Origin: Amycolatopsis mongoliensis
Lineage (GTDB): Bacteria; Actinomycetota; Actinomycetes; Mycobacteriales; Pseudonocardiaceae
Direction of reading: 5' to 3'
Length of the DNA stretch: 64,000 nucleotides
Assembly (NCBI RefSeq): GCF_030285665.1
Contig: NZ_CP127295.1
Span: 62,001 to 126,000, forward strand
Shown: positions 8,663 to 16,813 of the stretch, piece by piece
Layout of the letters: each line of letters opens with the position of its first letter
How positions within the stretch are numbered: position 1 is the stretch's first letter
Notes under the pieces: generated by a model
The model's database searches: none
Told to the model about the DNA's origin: nothing
The model's input: the letters and a program-made list of their open reading frames with translations, nothing else
Translations under genes and position numbers: made by a program

Positions 8663-9409
8663 GTGCTGGTGCTCCTTCCTCCCTCCGAGACCAAGGCCGA
8701 CGGCGGCCGCGGCGGCCCTCTCGACCTCGGCGCGCTGTCGTTCCCCGAGCTGAACCCGGCGCGCGCGAAGCTCGCCGACGCGCTCGTCGAGCTGGCCCGT
8801 GACGTCCCGGCCAGCGTCTCGGCCCTGGGCCTCACCGAACGCCAAGCGGGGGAGGTCGCTCGCAATGCGGAGCTGCTGACGTCGCCGACGATGCCGGCGC
8901 TGCGCCGCTACACCGGCGTCCTGTACGACGCGCTGGACGTGAAGAGCTTCACGAAGGCGGGCCTGGAGAAGGCGCACCGGCGGCTGGCGGTGACGTCGTC
9001 GCTGTTCGGCGTGGTGTCGGCGACCGACCCGATTCCCGCGTACCGGCTGTCGGGCGGGAACTCGCTGCCGTCGCTCGGGACGGTCCGCGGGCACTGGAAG
9101 CCGGTGCTCGAACCGGTGCTGCAGCAGGTGGAGGGCCTGGTGGTGGACCTGCGCTCGGGCACGTACTCGGCGTTCGCGAAGCTGCGCCCGGACGCGGTGA
9201 CGGTCCGCGTGGTGACGGAGAACGCCCGCGGCGAGCGCGTGACGGTCAGCCACTTCAACAAGGCGTACAAGGGCCGGCTGGCCCGCGAACTGGCCGTCAC
9301 CCGGGCCGAACCGTCCACTGTGGACCAGCTGGTGAAGGTGATCACGAAGGCGGGCCTGGTGGTCGAACGCACCGGCGAGCACGCGCTGGAGCTGGTCACG
9401 GAGGGCTGA
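8663..9409 (+). CDS. yaaA: YaaA family peroxide-stress protein (DUF328)
   Basis: 248 residues covering the whole family. The start LLPPSETK and the late block VSHFNKAYKGRLAR are the two best-known YaaA signatures; in E. coli YaaA limits free iron and oxidative DNA damage and binds DNA. YTGVLYDALD and DLRSGTYSAF fit as well. A -10-like TACGCT (8651-8656) lies 6 nt before the GTG start and there is no ribosome-binding site, so a leaderless message is likely. The stop overlaps the 3' end of the convergent GNAT gene by 14 bp. Confidence 0.9.
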   Translation: MLVLLPPSETKADGGRGGPLDLGALSFPELNPARAKLADALVELARDVPASVSALGLTERQAGEVARNAELLTSPTMPALRRYTGVLYDALDVKSFTKAGLEKAHRRLAVTSSLFGVVSATDPIPAYRLSGGNSLPSLGTVRGHWKPVLEPVLQQVEGLVVDLRSGTYSAFAKLRPDAVTVRVVTENARGERVTVSHFNKAYKGRLARELAVTRAEPSTVDQLVKVITKAGLVVERTGEHALELVTEG

Positions 9410-10082
9410 CGGGCCGTTCGAAGAGGGCGCCGGAGGTGCGGTCTCCGGCGATCCGGACCAGCCGGAAGCCGTGGTTCCGGTAGTAGTCGTGCAGGCGGGT
9501 GTTGGTGGTCCAGGCGTCGAGCCGGACGGATCGCTTCCCGCGGCGGGCGGCTTCCGCGGCGGCCTGGTCGAGGAGCCAGGTCCCGATGCCCCGGCCGGCC
9601 AGGGCACGATCGACCGCGAGGTGGCTGAGGTAGAGCGCCGAGGCGGGGTCGTCGGCCGGACGCCAGAGCCCCTCGCCCGGGGCATCGCGCAGGGTCATGG
9701 TGGCGACCGGCGTCGGGATGTCGCGGGGACCTGACGCGGCCGGCCCGGACGCAGGCGAGCCGGCCGCCCCTGGCGCCGCGATTCCGCTCGGCGCAACCGG
9801 CGGCGCGCCGGCCTCAGCCGATCCTGCCCGGCCGGCCTGGCTCGGCACGCCAAGCTCGCCCGGCAAAGCCGGCGCGGTCGGGGCGGCCCGCATCTCCGCC
9901 ACGCGGAGCGCACCGGTCCGCAAGTCCGGGCGCAGCTCGTCCGCGCGCCAGCGGGCTCCCTGCCACTGGTCGAGGCCCCGGCCGCCGAGCCAGGTGATCG
10001 CGCCGTCCAGGATCGCCAGCAGTTCCCGCACGTCCCCCTCCGTCGCCGGGCGGAGGCGATAGGTGCGGCGACAGGTGCTCAG
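9396..10082 (-). CDS. GNAT acetyltransferase with Ala/Pro-rich insertion, start uncertain
   Basis: About 228 residues if started at the CTG overlapping the stop of the upstream FAD oxidase. The GNAT fold begins TYRLRPATEGDVRELL and has a good acetyl-CoA loop (LAGRGIGTWLLD) followed by LDAWTTNTRLHDYYRNHGF. Between the second and third strands sits a ~55-residue Ala/Pro/Gly-rich run with no secondary-structure character, unusual for this fold. No ATG, GTG or TTG lies in frame before strand 1; the first GTG (10031) would delete it. A coupled CTG start in CTGA is therefore proposed. It forms an operon with the oxidase. Confidence 0.7.
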   Translation of the reverse strand: MSTCRRTYRLRPATEGDVRELLAILDGAITWLGGRGLDQWQGARWRADELRPDLRTGALRVAEMRAAPTAPALPGELGVPSQAGRAGSAEAGAPPVAPSGIAAPGAAGSPASGPAASGPRDIPTPVATMTLRDAPGEGLWRPADDPASALYLSHLAVDRALAGRGIGTWLLDQAAAEAARRGKRSVRLDAWTTNTRLHDYYRNHGFRLVRIAGDRTSGALFERPVSPP

Positions 10083-11149
10083 AAGCGGTCCGGGGCGAAC
10101 GGGGTCAGGTCGAAGCCCGGGTCCTCCCCCAGCGCGATCGACGCGACCAGCTTCCCCGCGAACGGCGCGTTCGTCAGCCCGCCCGCGCCGAAGCCCGTCG
10201 ACACCGCCAGGCCCGGCCGGAGCAGACCCAGCACCGGCAGGCCGTCCGGCGTGCCCGGGCGGAAGCCGACCCGGGTCTCCGCCAGCGTCGCGTCCGCCAG
10301 GCCCGGTGCCACCGTCAGCGCGTTGGCCAGCACCTCGTGCTGGCCGGCCGCCGTCACGCGGTAGTCGAAGCCGGACTCCGCCTCGCGCGTCGCGCCCGCC
10401 ACCACCCGGCCGCCGCCGAAGGCCAGGAGGTAGTGGCTCGTGCGCGGGAGGACCACCGGCCACGCCGACGTGTCCGTGTCCGGCAGGTCGAAGTGGCTGA
10501 TCTGGCCGCGGTGCGGCGTCACCGGCAGGTCGATCCCCAGCGGCGCCAGCAGTTCCCGGCTCCACGCGCCGGCCGCGACCACGACGCTGTCCGCTTCCAG
10601 CGGGCCCGACGCGCTCGCGACCGTGCCGTCGGCCCGGAACGCGACCTCGCCTTCGACGAACTTCGCGCCCCGGCGCTCGGCGGCCGCCAACAGCGCCCGG
10701 CGCAGCTGGTGGCCATCGACGCGGCCGGCGCCGGACAGGTGCACCGCGCCCAGTTCGGGCGCCAGCGCGGGGAACAGTTCGCGCGCCTGCGCCGGGTCGA
10801 GCCGCCGGATCCCGCCGATCTCGGGCGCGTCCGCCGCCCGCGCGGTCAGCCGCTCGTGGGCCTCGGCCAGCTCGGTCTCGTCGGCCGACACGATCATGCC
10901 GCCGACGACCTCGAACGACGAATCCTCGAGCTCGGCCGTGAACTCGCGGTAGTACCGGCCGGCGGTCGACGCGAGCGGGTACAGCGCGTCTTCCCAGCGC
11001 GACGTCCACGGGCTGACGATCCCGGCGCCGGCTTCGGTGGCCGTCCCCGGCCGGGCCGCGTCCGCCACGACCACCTCCGCGCCCCGGCCCGCCAGGTGCC
11101 AGGCCGTTGCCGCGCCGCCGATTCCGCTTCCGATCACGAGCACTCGCAT
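10079..11149 (-). CDS. FAD-dependent amino-acid oxidase-like oxidoreductase (DAO family)
   Basis: 356 residues. The N-terminal dinucleotide fold is MRVLVIGSGIGGAATAWHL (GxGxxG at 7-12), followed by the acidic end of strand 2. The DAO core continues to the C-terminal FAD-contact block GFRPGTPDGLPVLG, then STGFGAGGLTNAP. These fit the glycine/D-amino-acid oxidase group that deaminates small amino acids or sarcosine-like substrates with FAD. Substrate cannot be fixed. The stop codon overlaps the proposed start of the downstream GNAT gene as CTGA, so both are likely one transcript. The ATG at 11149 places GxGxxG at the usual distance. Confidence 0.85.
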   Translation of the reverse strand: MRVLVIGSGIGGAATAWHLAGRGAEVVVADAARPGTATEAGAGIVSPWTSRWEDALYPLASTAGRYYREFTAELEDSSFEVVGGMIVSADETELAEAHERLTARAADAPEIGGIRRLDPAQARELFPALAPELGAVHLSGAGRVDGHQLRRALLAAAERRGAKFVEGEVAFRADGTVASASGPLEADSVVVAAGAWSRELLAPLGIDLPVTPHRGQISHFDLPDTDTSAWPVVLPRTSHYLLAFGGGRVVAGATREAESGFDYRVTAAGQHEVLANALTVAPGLADATLAETRVGFRPGTPDGLPVLGLLRPGLAVSTGFGAGGLTNAPFAGKLVASIALGEDPGFDLTPFAPDRF

Positions 11150-11233
11150 GTCCCCCACCCTGCCCGACGGTGCCGCGCCCGGGCCACCGGGATTGCCCCG
11201 CACGCCCGCCCGGCCGGCCGTATGCTGCGCGCC

Positions 11234-11788
11234 ATGCCGAGCCGTGCCGAGCGGTATGTCGCCCATCTCGACACCCTGACCGGGAGCACCGAGCCCCGGC
11301 TGCAGCCGATCCCGTCGACCCACCCCGGGCTCGACGACGTCATCTCGTTCGTCTACGTCGACGAACCCGAACCGAGATACCTGACCGGCGCGACGTACGG
11401 CCTCTCGCTCGCCGATCACACCGAATGGCACGGCGTGAAACCGGAACTGTGGATCAGCGTCCGGTCCGACGACCCGGTCTGGGCGCTGGCCATCGGCTAC
11501 CTCGCCGAGCAGCTGCGGGGCACCTGCCCGTTCGTCTACGGCGACACCATCGACTTCGGCGAGCCGATCGCCCCCGAGTCCGACATGACCGCTTTCGCCG
11601 TGTCGGCGCCCGCGGGCCTCGACGCGTACCAGTACACGCTGATCGACATCGGCGGCGCGCCGATCAGCGTCGCCGGCTGCTTCCCGGTGCACGACACCGA
11701 GCGGAAGTACATCCGCGAGCACGGCATCGACGCGTTCTGGCAGCTGGACTGGGACCTCTACGACGTCCGGCGCCCACCGGTCGTCTGA
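11234..11788 (+). CDS. Suppressor-of-fused (SUFU) domain protein
   Basis: 184 residues with the bacterial SUFU-like fold seen in many actinobacterial immunity or housekeeping proteins. Features include YLTGATYGLS, ELWISVRSDDPVWALAIGYLAEQL and the C-terminal FWQLDWDLYDVRRP. No catalytic motif is known for the family; in polymorphic toxin loci SUFU proteins serve as immunity factors, but no toxin neighbour is seen here. The ATG at 11234 is preferred to the one at 11222 because TATGCT (11221-11226) then forms a -10 with a 7-nt gap. The 3' end overlaps the convergent LysR gene by 31 bp. Confidence 0.75.
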   Translation: MPSRAERYVAHLDTLTGSTEPRLQPIPSTHPGLDDVISFVYVDEPEPRYLTGATYGLSLADHTEWHGVKPELWISVRSDDPVWALAIGYLAEQLRGTCPFVYGDTIDFGEPIAPESDMTAFAVSAPAGLDAYQYTLIDIGGAPISVAGCFPVHDTERKYIREHGIDAFWQLDWDLYDVRRPPVV

Positions 11789-12624
11789 TACGCGGCGGTC
11801 GCGAGCCGCACGAACGACCGGACCAGCGGGCCGGCGTCCTTCCAGGCGACGACCACCGGGTTCGGCGCCAGGTCGGTGAGCGGCACCACGGTCAGCTCGC
11901 CCGGCGGCCGGTGGCCGAGCGGCATCAGCCCGACGGTCCCGTTCCAGAGCACGGCCTGCAGGCATTCCTGGACGGCGCGCACCACCGGCCCCTCGCGCGG
12001 TTCGCCGCCGTGCCAGTACGACTGCCAGACCGGGTCGGTGCCGTCCGGGAACCGGAACCAGCGCCGGCCGGCCAGGTCGGCCAGCTCCAGGTGGTCGCGG
12101 CGGGCCAGCGGGTCGTCGGCGCGCAGCACCGCGCCCACCGGGTCGGTGCGCAGCCGGTGCACCGTCAGGCCGGTCTCGTCGAACGGTCCGCGGGTCAGCG
12201 CGACGTCGACCAGCCCGGCGCGCAGCCCGCACGTCGGGTCGGTCAGGTCCGTGTCGCGGACGCGGACCTCGACCTCCGGGTGCTGCCGGCGGTAGGCGTC
12301 GGCCAGCCGCGTCGCGTCCGGGTCGGCGCTGTCGGCGAGGAGGCCGACGGTGATCGTCGCGGCGCCGGCCGCGGCGGCCACGCGCACGCGCGCCCGGTCG
12401 GCCTGGTCGAGCAGGGCGCGTGCTTCGTCCAGCAGTGCCGCGCCGGCCGGGGTGAGCGTGACGCCCGCGGCCGAGCGCACCAGCAGGACAGCGCCGACGT
12501 CGGCTTCCAGCTGCTTGATCGCCCGGCTCAGCGGCGGCTGGCTCATGTGCAGCCGCACGGCGGCCCGGCCGAAGTGGAGTTCTTCGGCGACGGCCACGAA
12601 GTACCGCAGCGTGCGCAGCTCCAT
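11758..12624 (-). CDS. LysR-family transcriptional regulator
   Basis: 288 residues. The N-terminal winged HTH is classical: LRTLRYFVAVAEELHFGRAA, then LHMSQPPLSRAIKQLE, then a linker helix to about residue 90. The effector domain follows in two lobes (VGLLADSADP and DVALTRGPFDE). The gene is divergent from the metallo-hydrolase gene. A symmetrical T-N11-A box sits at 12635-12651, between the two starts. By family precedent the protein should repress itself and activate the divergent hydrolase when it binds an unknown small ligand. Confidence 0.9.
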   Translation of the reverse strand: MELRTLRYFVAVAEELHFGRAAVRLHMSQPPLSRAIKQLEADVGAVLLVRSAAGVTLTPAGAALLDEARALLDQADRARVRVAAAAGAATITVGLLADSADPDATRLADAYRRQHPEVEVRVRDTDLTDPTCGLRAGLVDVALTRGPFDETGLTVHRLRTDPVGAVLRADDPLARRDHLELADLAGRRWFRFPDGTDPVWQSYWHGGEPREGPVVRAVQECLQAVLWNGTVGLMPLGHRPPGELTVVPLTDLAPNPVVVAWKDAGPLVRSFVRLATAAYQTTGGRRTS

Positions 12625-12634
12625 GACCGGCGAC

Positions 12635-12651
12635 GATAGGCGCCCGGTATC
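12635..12651. promoter_or_regulatory. LysR box (T-N11-A) in the LysR/MBL divergent region
   Basis: GATAGGCGCCCGGTATC carries GATA/TATC arms and the T-N11-A spacing typical of LysR-family sites. It lies 11 bp upstream of the LysR start and 56 bp upstream of the divergent hydrolase start. Confidence 0.5.
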
Positions 12652-12706
12652 GGCGCACCGAAACCGGTCTTGGACGCGGTCGGAGTCCCGGCGGTGGAAT
12701 CGGGGC

Positions 12707-13594
12707 ATGACCGACCTGACCGATCCCGCCGTGCGAGTGGCCGGTGCCCGGGAACTCGCCCCGGACCTGCTGGTGATCCCGAACGCCCGCGTCGACCTCG
12801 TGCCCAACATCGGAATCGTCGGCGGCACGGAGGCCGTCCTCGTCGTCGACACGGGCCTGGGCACCGCGAACGCCGCGGAGGTCCTCGCCTTCGCCGTCGA
12901 AGTCGCCAAGGGCCGCCGCCTGTACCTGACCACGACGCACTTCCACCCCGAACACGCCTACGGCGCGCAGGTCTTCGCCGGCGAAGCGACCTACCTGGTC
13001 AACCGCGCCCAGGCGGACGACCTCGCCACGAAGGGCGCGGGCTACCTCGAGATGTTCCGCGGCCTCGGCGAGGTGGTCGCCCGCCGGCTGGAGGGCGTCC
13101 GGGTGCCCGTTCCCGACGTCGTCCACGACGGCGTTCACGAACTCGACCTGGGCGGCCGAACGGTCCTGCTCCGGCCCACGGGACGGGGCCACACCGCCGG
13201 TGACCAGGTCGTCGAGGTGCCGGACGCCGGCGTGCTGTTCACCGGCGACCTGGCCGAGACCGGGCAGTTCGCGATCCTCCCGTGGTTCCCGCCGCACGAC
13301 ACGGACGTCACCGGCATCGGCTGGCTCGCCGTCCTGGACCGGCTGGCGCTCGGCGCGCCCCGGGTGGTGGTGCCCGGGCACGGAGAGGTCGGTGGCGTTT
13401 CGGTGCTCACCGACGTCCGCGACTACCTGCGCGAACTGCGGGACGAGACCTGGCGCCGCCGGGACTCGGGTCTCGGCGTGGCCGAGATCGCCGCCGAGGT
13501 CCGGGACCTGCTGGTCGGACGCCACCCGGAGTGGGCCGGACGCGAGTGGATCGAGCCCGGCGTCGGGTGCCTGTGCGCCGAGCACGACGCCTGA
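12707..13594 (+). CDS. MBL-fold metallo-hydrolase
   Basis: 295 residues. The metallo-beta-lactamase metal motif is TTTHFHPEHAYG, in which the usual HxHxDH aspartate is glutamate. A later histidine lies in GRGHTAGDQV, the bridging aspartate in LFTGDLAE and the last histidine in VVPGHGEV. All metal ligands can be placed, with Asp replaced by Glu in the first motif. The fold hydrolyses esters, lactones, thioesters or beta-lactams; substrate is unknown. A C-terminal ~60-residue helical tail contains cysteine in GCLCAEHDA. It is divergent from, and probably controlled by, the LysR gene. Confidence 0.85.
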   Translation: MTDLTDPAVRVAGARELAPDLLVIPNARVDLVPNIGIVGGTEAVLVVDTGLGTANAAEVLAFAVEVAKGRRLYLTTTHFHPEHAYGAQVFAGEATYLVNRAQADDLATKGAGYLEMFRGLGEVVARRLEGVRVPVPDVVHDGVHELDLGGRTVLLRPTGRGHTAGDQVVEVPDAGVLFTGDLAETGQFAILPWFPPHDTDVTGIGWLAVLDRLALGAPRVVVPGHGEVGGVSVLTDVRDYLRELRDETWRRRDSGLGVAEIAAEVRDLLVGRHPEWAGREWIEPGVGCLCAEHDA

Positions 13595-13603
13595 CGGAGG
13601 CCG

Positions 13604-13644
13604 CCGGACGGGCCGCGGCCGGGCTCCCCCGGCGGTCCGTCCGG
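13604..13644. terminator. GC-rich hairpin between convergent genes
   Basis: CCGGACGG (13604-13611) faces CCGTCCGG (13637-13644) with a GC-rich inner part that also contains GGCCGCGGCC. It lies between the convergent MBL and CrtI-like genes and probably serves both. No T-run is present. Confidence 0.4.
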
Positions 13645-13688
13645 GCCCCGTGGGCGCCGGGTGCGCTCCGGTCGCCGGGAGTCGCTCC

Positions 13689-15227
13689 TCAGTCCGCTCG
13701 AACGCCCAGTACCGCCATCGCCGCGTTGTGGCCGGGAATGCCGCTGACACCACCTCCCCGCACCGCTCCCGCGCCGCAGAGCAGCACGCGTTCGTGGGTC
13801 GTCTCGACGCCCCACCTGCCCGCCTGCGCCGGGTCCGAGGCGAACGGCCAGGCCAGGTCCCGGTGGAAGATGTGCCCGGCCGGCAGGCCCAGCTCGGCCT
13901 CCAGGTCGAGCGGGGTCTTCGCCTCCACGCAGGGCTTTCCGCCCGGCCCGGTCAGCAGGCAGTCCTCGATCGGCTCGGCCAGCACGCTGTTCAGCGAAGC
14001 CAGCGTCGCGCGCAGCGCCGCTTCGCGCGCCTCGTCGTTGCGCCCTTCGAAGAGCCGGGCAGGCATGTGCAGGCCGAACAGCGTCAGGGTCTGCGCGCCG
14101 GCCGCGCGTTCGGCCGGGCCGAGGATCGACGGATCCGTCAGCGAGTGGCAGTAGATCTCGCACGGCGGCAGCGTGGGGATCTTCCCCGCCGCCGCCTCGC
14201 GATAGGCCGTCTCCAGCTGGGTGAACGTCTCGTTGACGTGGAACGTGCCGCCGAACGCCTCGGCCGGGTCGACGTGCGGGTCGCGCAGCTTCGGCAGCCG
14301 CGACAGCACCATGTTCACCTTCAGCTGCGCGCCTTCCGGCCGCTCCGGGGGCTCCTCGCCGAGCAGCCGCGCCAGGGCCGACGGCGCGACGTTCGCCAGG
14401 ACGTGCCCGCCGCGCACGACGTGTTCGGCGTCGTCACGGCGGTAGCGCACCTCGCCGTCCGGGTCGATCGACAGCACCTCCGCGCCGGTCACGAGCCTCG
14501 CGCCCGCCCCGGCGGCCACCGCCGCGAGCGAGCCGGTCACCGCGCCCATGCCGCCGACCGGGACGTCCCAGTCGCCGGTGCCGTTGCCGATCACGTGGTA
14601 GAGCAGGCAGCGGTTCTGCCGCAGGTCGCCGTAATCCGCTCCGGCGAACGTGCCGATCAGCGCGTCGGTGAGCACGACGCCGCGGACCGTGTCGTCGCCG
14701 AACCACGACGTGAGCGTCTCGCCGATCGGCCGCTCGAACAGCAGTGACCACGTTTCGGCGTCACCGACGCGGTCGCGGAAGTCCACTTCGGACAGCAGTG
14801 GCTCGGTGAGGGTGCCGAAGACGCGTTCGGCGACACCGCCGGTCAGCTCATAGAACCGGCGCCACGCCGCGAAGTCCGATGTGGACCCGGTGACCGCGCG
14901 GAACGACGCCGCCGTCCGGCCGTCGTCCCCCGTGTCGACAAGGAGACCCGAGTCGCCCGTGGGCGTGTAGGACGACATCCGGCGCCGCTTCAGCCGCACG
15001 TCCAGGCCGAGGTCGGCCACGATCTTCTTCGGCAGCAGGCTGACCAGGTAGGAATAGCGCGAAAGCCGGACGTCGACCCCGTCGAACGCGCGGAACGACA
15101 CGGCGGCGCCACCGGTCTCCCCGCGCCGTTCGAGCACGAGCACCGACCGGCCCGCCCGCGCCAGGTACGCGGCCGCCACCAGCCCGTTGTGGCCGCCGCC
15201 GACGACCACGACGTCGTAGGAATCCAT
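13689..15227 (-). CDS. Phytoene desaturase-like FAD-dependent oxidoreductase (CrtI/PYROXD2 type)
   Basis: 512 residues. It opens with the FAD-binding motif VVVVGGGHNGLVAAAYLARAG and the following ERRGETGG, standard for CrtI-type amine oxidase/desaturase flavoproteins. The C-terminal FAD block is LLCGAGAVRGGGVSGIPGHNAA. The middle (HVNETFTQLETAY, PPCEIYCHSLTDPS) matches the PYROXD2-like branch that is widespread in actinobacteria and not tied to carotenoid clusters. No carotenoid biosynthesis gene lies nearby, so a pigment role is not supported. The ATG at 15227 is the natural start. The 273-bp gap upstream leads to the RIO kinase gene. Confidence 0.82.
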   Translation of the reverse strand: MDSYDVVVVGGGHNGLVAAAYLARAGRSVLVLERRGETGGAAVSFRAFDGVDVRLSRYSYLVSLLPKKIVADLGLDVRLKRRRMSSYTPTGDSGLLVDTGDDGRTAASFRAVTGSTSDFAAWRRFYELTGGVAERVFGTLTEPLLSEVDFRDRVGDAETWSLLFERPIGETLTSWFGDDTVRGVVLTDALIGTFAGADYGDLRQNRCLLYHVIGNGTGDWDVPVGGMGAVTGSLAAVAAGAGARLVTGAEVLSIDPDGEVRYRRDDAEHVVRGGHVLANVAPSALARLLGEEPPERPEGAQLKVNMVLSRLPKLRDPHVDPAEAFGGTFHVNETFTQLETAYREAAAGKIPTLPPCEIYCHSLTDPSILGPAERAAGAQTLTLFGLHMPARLFEGRNDEAREAALRATLASLNSVLAEPIEDCLLTGPGGKPCVEAKTPLDLEAELGLPAGHIFHRDLAWPFASDPAQAGRWGVETTHERVLLCGAGAVRGGGVSGIPGHNAAMAVLGVRAD

Positions 15228-15405
15228 CCGCTCCTCCTCGATCGGCTTGCCCGTTCATCGTGGCCACGCCCGTCCGCGGAATTCAAGGAAAGCGCACGAA
15301 CGGTCCGTTCGCGCTATTCGGTTGCGCGCGCCCGGATCGGTCCGGCAAGCTGGAGCGCACCCGGCAGGGAGCCGGTGCGGAAGAGAGCGGGAGGTGCCTG
15401 TCGTG

Positions 15406-15456
15406 ATGACTGTCCGGGCCCTTTCGCGCCCTCACCCACCCGCCCCCCGAGGCTGA
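15406..15456 (+). CDS. Possible 16-residue leader peptide upstream of RIO kinase
   Basis: In the 273-bp gap before the RIO kinase gene, AGGTG precedes GTG-ATG and a 16-codon frame, MTVRALSRPHPPAPRG, ending in TGA at 15454-15456. It is Pro/Arg/His-rich. A GC-rich segment follows that could pair with itself before the real ribosome-binding site. Translation-coupled control is possible, but nothing beyond position supports expression. The rest of the gap shows no other gene. Confidence 0.2.
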   Translation: MTVRALSRPHPPAPRG

Positions 15457-15500
15457 CCACGCGCCCGGTGGGGCATCCCTGACCAAGGAGAACCCCACCA

Positions 15501-16487
15501 GTGCGCCAGCACGACTTCGAAGACTCCGACCTGTTCGGCGAACGTCCGTCCCGCCGTCGCAAGCGGTCCGAGGACGACACCCCGCGGGCCCGCCGGGCCA
15601 CGCGGTTCGACGACGAACCCGAACCCACCCGCAGCGGCCGGCTGACCGAAGGCGAACGCGTCCGGCTCGCCAAGCTCCGCGACGACGCCTACACCGAAAA
15701 CCAGCTGCCGGACGGCGCCGACCGCTGGTCCACCTGGGACGACGCCGAGCACGGCCCGCTCCCCCGGCCGGACTGGGTCGTCACCGAGCTCGCCGCCGTC
15801 GACACCGACCTCGGCGTCCTCAAGACCGGCAAGGAGGCCGACGTCCACCTGCTGCGGCGCGGCCTGCCCGGCACCCCCGGCACGCTGCTCGCCGCGAAGC
15901 GCTACCGCAGCGACGAACACAAGCTGTTCCACCGCGACGCGGGCTACCTCGAAGGACGGCGGATGCGCCGCTCCCGGGAGACCCGGGCGATGGCGCAGCG
16001 CAGCGCGTTCGGCCGCAACCTGATCGCCGAACAGTGGACCGTCGCGGAGTTCGCCGCGTTGAGTCGCTTGTGGACGCTCGGCGCACCCGTGCCGTACCCG
16101 GTGCAGCGCAACGGCACCGAGCTGCTCCTCGAGTTCCTCGGCGAGGACGACGGGACGGCCGCACCCCGGCTGGCCCAGGTGCGCCCGGAGCCGGACGAGC
16201 TCGAGGACCTGTGGTTCCAGGCCACCGCGGCGCTCGAACTGCTCGCCTCGGAAGGGCTCGCGCACGGCGACCTCTCGGCGTACAACCTGCTGGTGCACCG
16301 CGGCCGGCTGGTGGTGATCGACCTGCCGCAGGTGGTCGACGTCGTCGCCAACCCCGGCGGCGTCGAGTTCCTCGCGCGGGACGTGCGCAACCTCGCCGGC
16401 TGGTTCCACGGCCGCGGGCTCGGGGAGCACGTCACGAACACCGATGAGCTGCTGGCGGAACTCGTTTCCGCCGCCGGGCTCGGGTGA
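15501..16487 (+). CDS. RIO-type serine/threonine kinase
   Basis: 328 residues. A basic, disordered N-terminus (1-90) precedes a compact RIO kinase: TGKEADVH at 109-116 (nucleotide-binding turn), AAKRY (Lys133), the catalytic loop HGDLSAYN at 255-262 and the metal-binding IDLPQ at 273-277. RIO kinases of archaea and eukaryotes act in small-subunit ribosome maturation, mostly as ATPases; a subset of bacteria, including actinobacteria, carry one of unknown substrate. The neighbouring DEAD-box helicase gene hints at an RNA or ribosome link, which is inference. GTG start, preceded by AAGGAGAA. Confidence 0.9.
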   Translation: MRQHDFEDSDLFGERPSRRRKRSEDDTPRARRATRFDDEPEPTRSGRLTEGERVRLAKLRDDAYTENQLPDGADRWSTWDDAEHGPLPRPDWVVTELAAVDTDLGVLKTGKEADVHLLRRGLPGTPGTLLAAKRYRSDEHKLFHRDAGYLEGRRMRRSRETRAMAQRSAFGRNLIAEQWTVAEFAALSRLWTLGAPVPYPVQRNGTELLLEFLGEDDGTAAPRLAQVRPEPDELEDLWFQATAALELLASEGLAHGDLSAYNLLVHRGRLVVIDLPQVVDVVANPGGVEFLARDVRNLAGWFHGRGLGEHVTNTDELLAELVSAAGLG

Positions 16488-16493
16488 TTCCGC

Positions 16494-16537
16494 GGCGGCG
16501 TCGCGGATGTGGCACGGAACACGTCTGCGACGCCGCC
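16494..16537 (+). terminator. Terminator hairpin after RIO kinase
   Basis: GGCGGCGTCGC (16494-16504) pairs perfectly with GCGACGCCGCC (16527-16537) across a 22-nt loop. It starts 7 bp after the RIO kinase stop and separates that gene from the helicase leader. Confidence 0.6.
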
Positions 16538-16580
16538 CACAACCGGTTACCTCCATGCGGAGGACCAGGCCCCCCTCAGG

Positions 16581-16813
16581 TACTATCGATTCAGACCGCA
16601 ACCGGCGGCGTGGATGAGTTGGTGTCCGTCGCCTCCAGAGCCACCGAATGGCTCGCGGTGATCCGCAACCCCCCAAGCGGCGCGCAGTGTCGGAAAAGCG
16701 CAAGACACAGTGTGCCGGGTCCGTCCCTGTGAACGCCCACGCACACCATCTTGCCCTGCCTGCGCGCGGGGAGCCCGGGCCTCCTTGTGACGAACCACGT
16801 CCGAGAGGCATTT
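16581..16813 (+). promoter_or_regulatory. Promoter and ~220-nt leader of the DEAD-box helicase
   Basis: The 326-bp gap before the helicase holds no convincing gene. TACTAT (16581-16586) is a fair -10 element; a transcript from it would carry an untranslated leader of about 220 nt. Two short frames lie near the leader start: ATG at 16614 (15 codons, Pro-rich) and GTG at 16622 (36 codons). They overlap in different frames. Long leaders are common on cold-induced RNA helicase messages, where they mediate autoregulation; that role is inferred. Confidence 0.4.

Noticed and set aside
13689..15227. Carotenoid pathway gene
   Set aside because: The protein is of the PYROXD2-like branch, and no crtB, crtE or related gene lies nearby.
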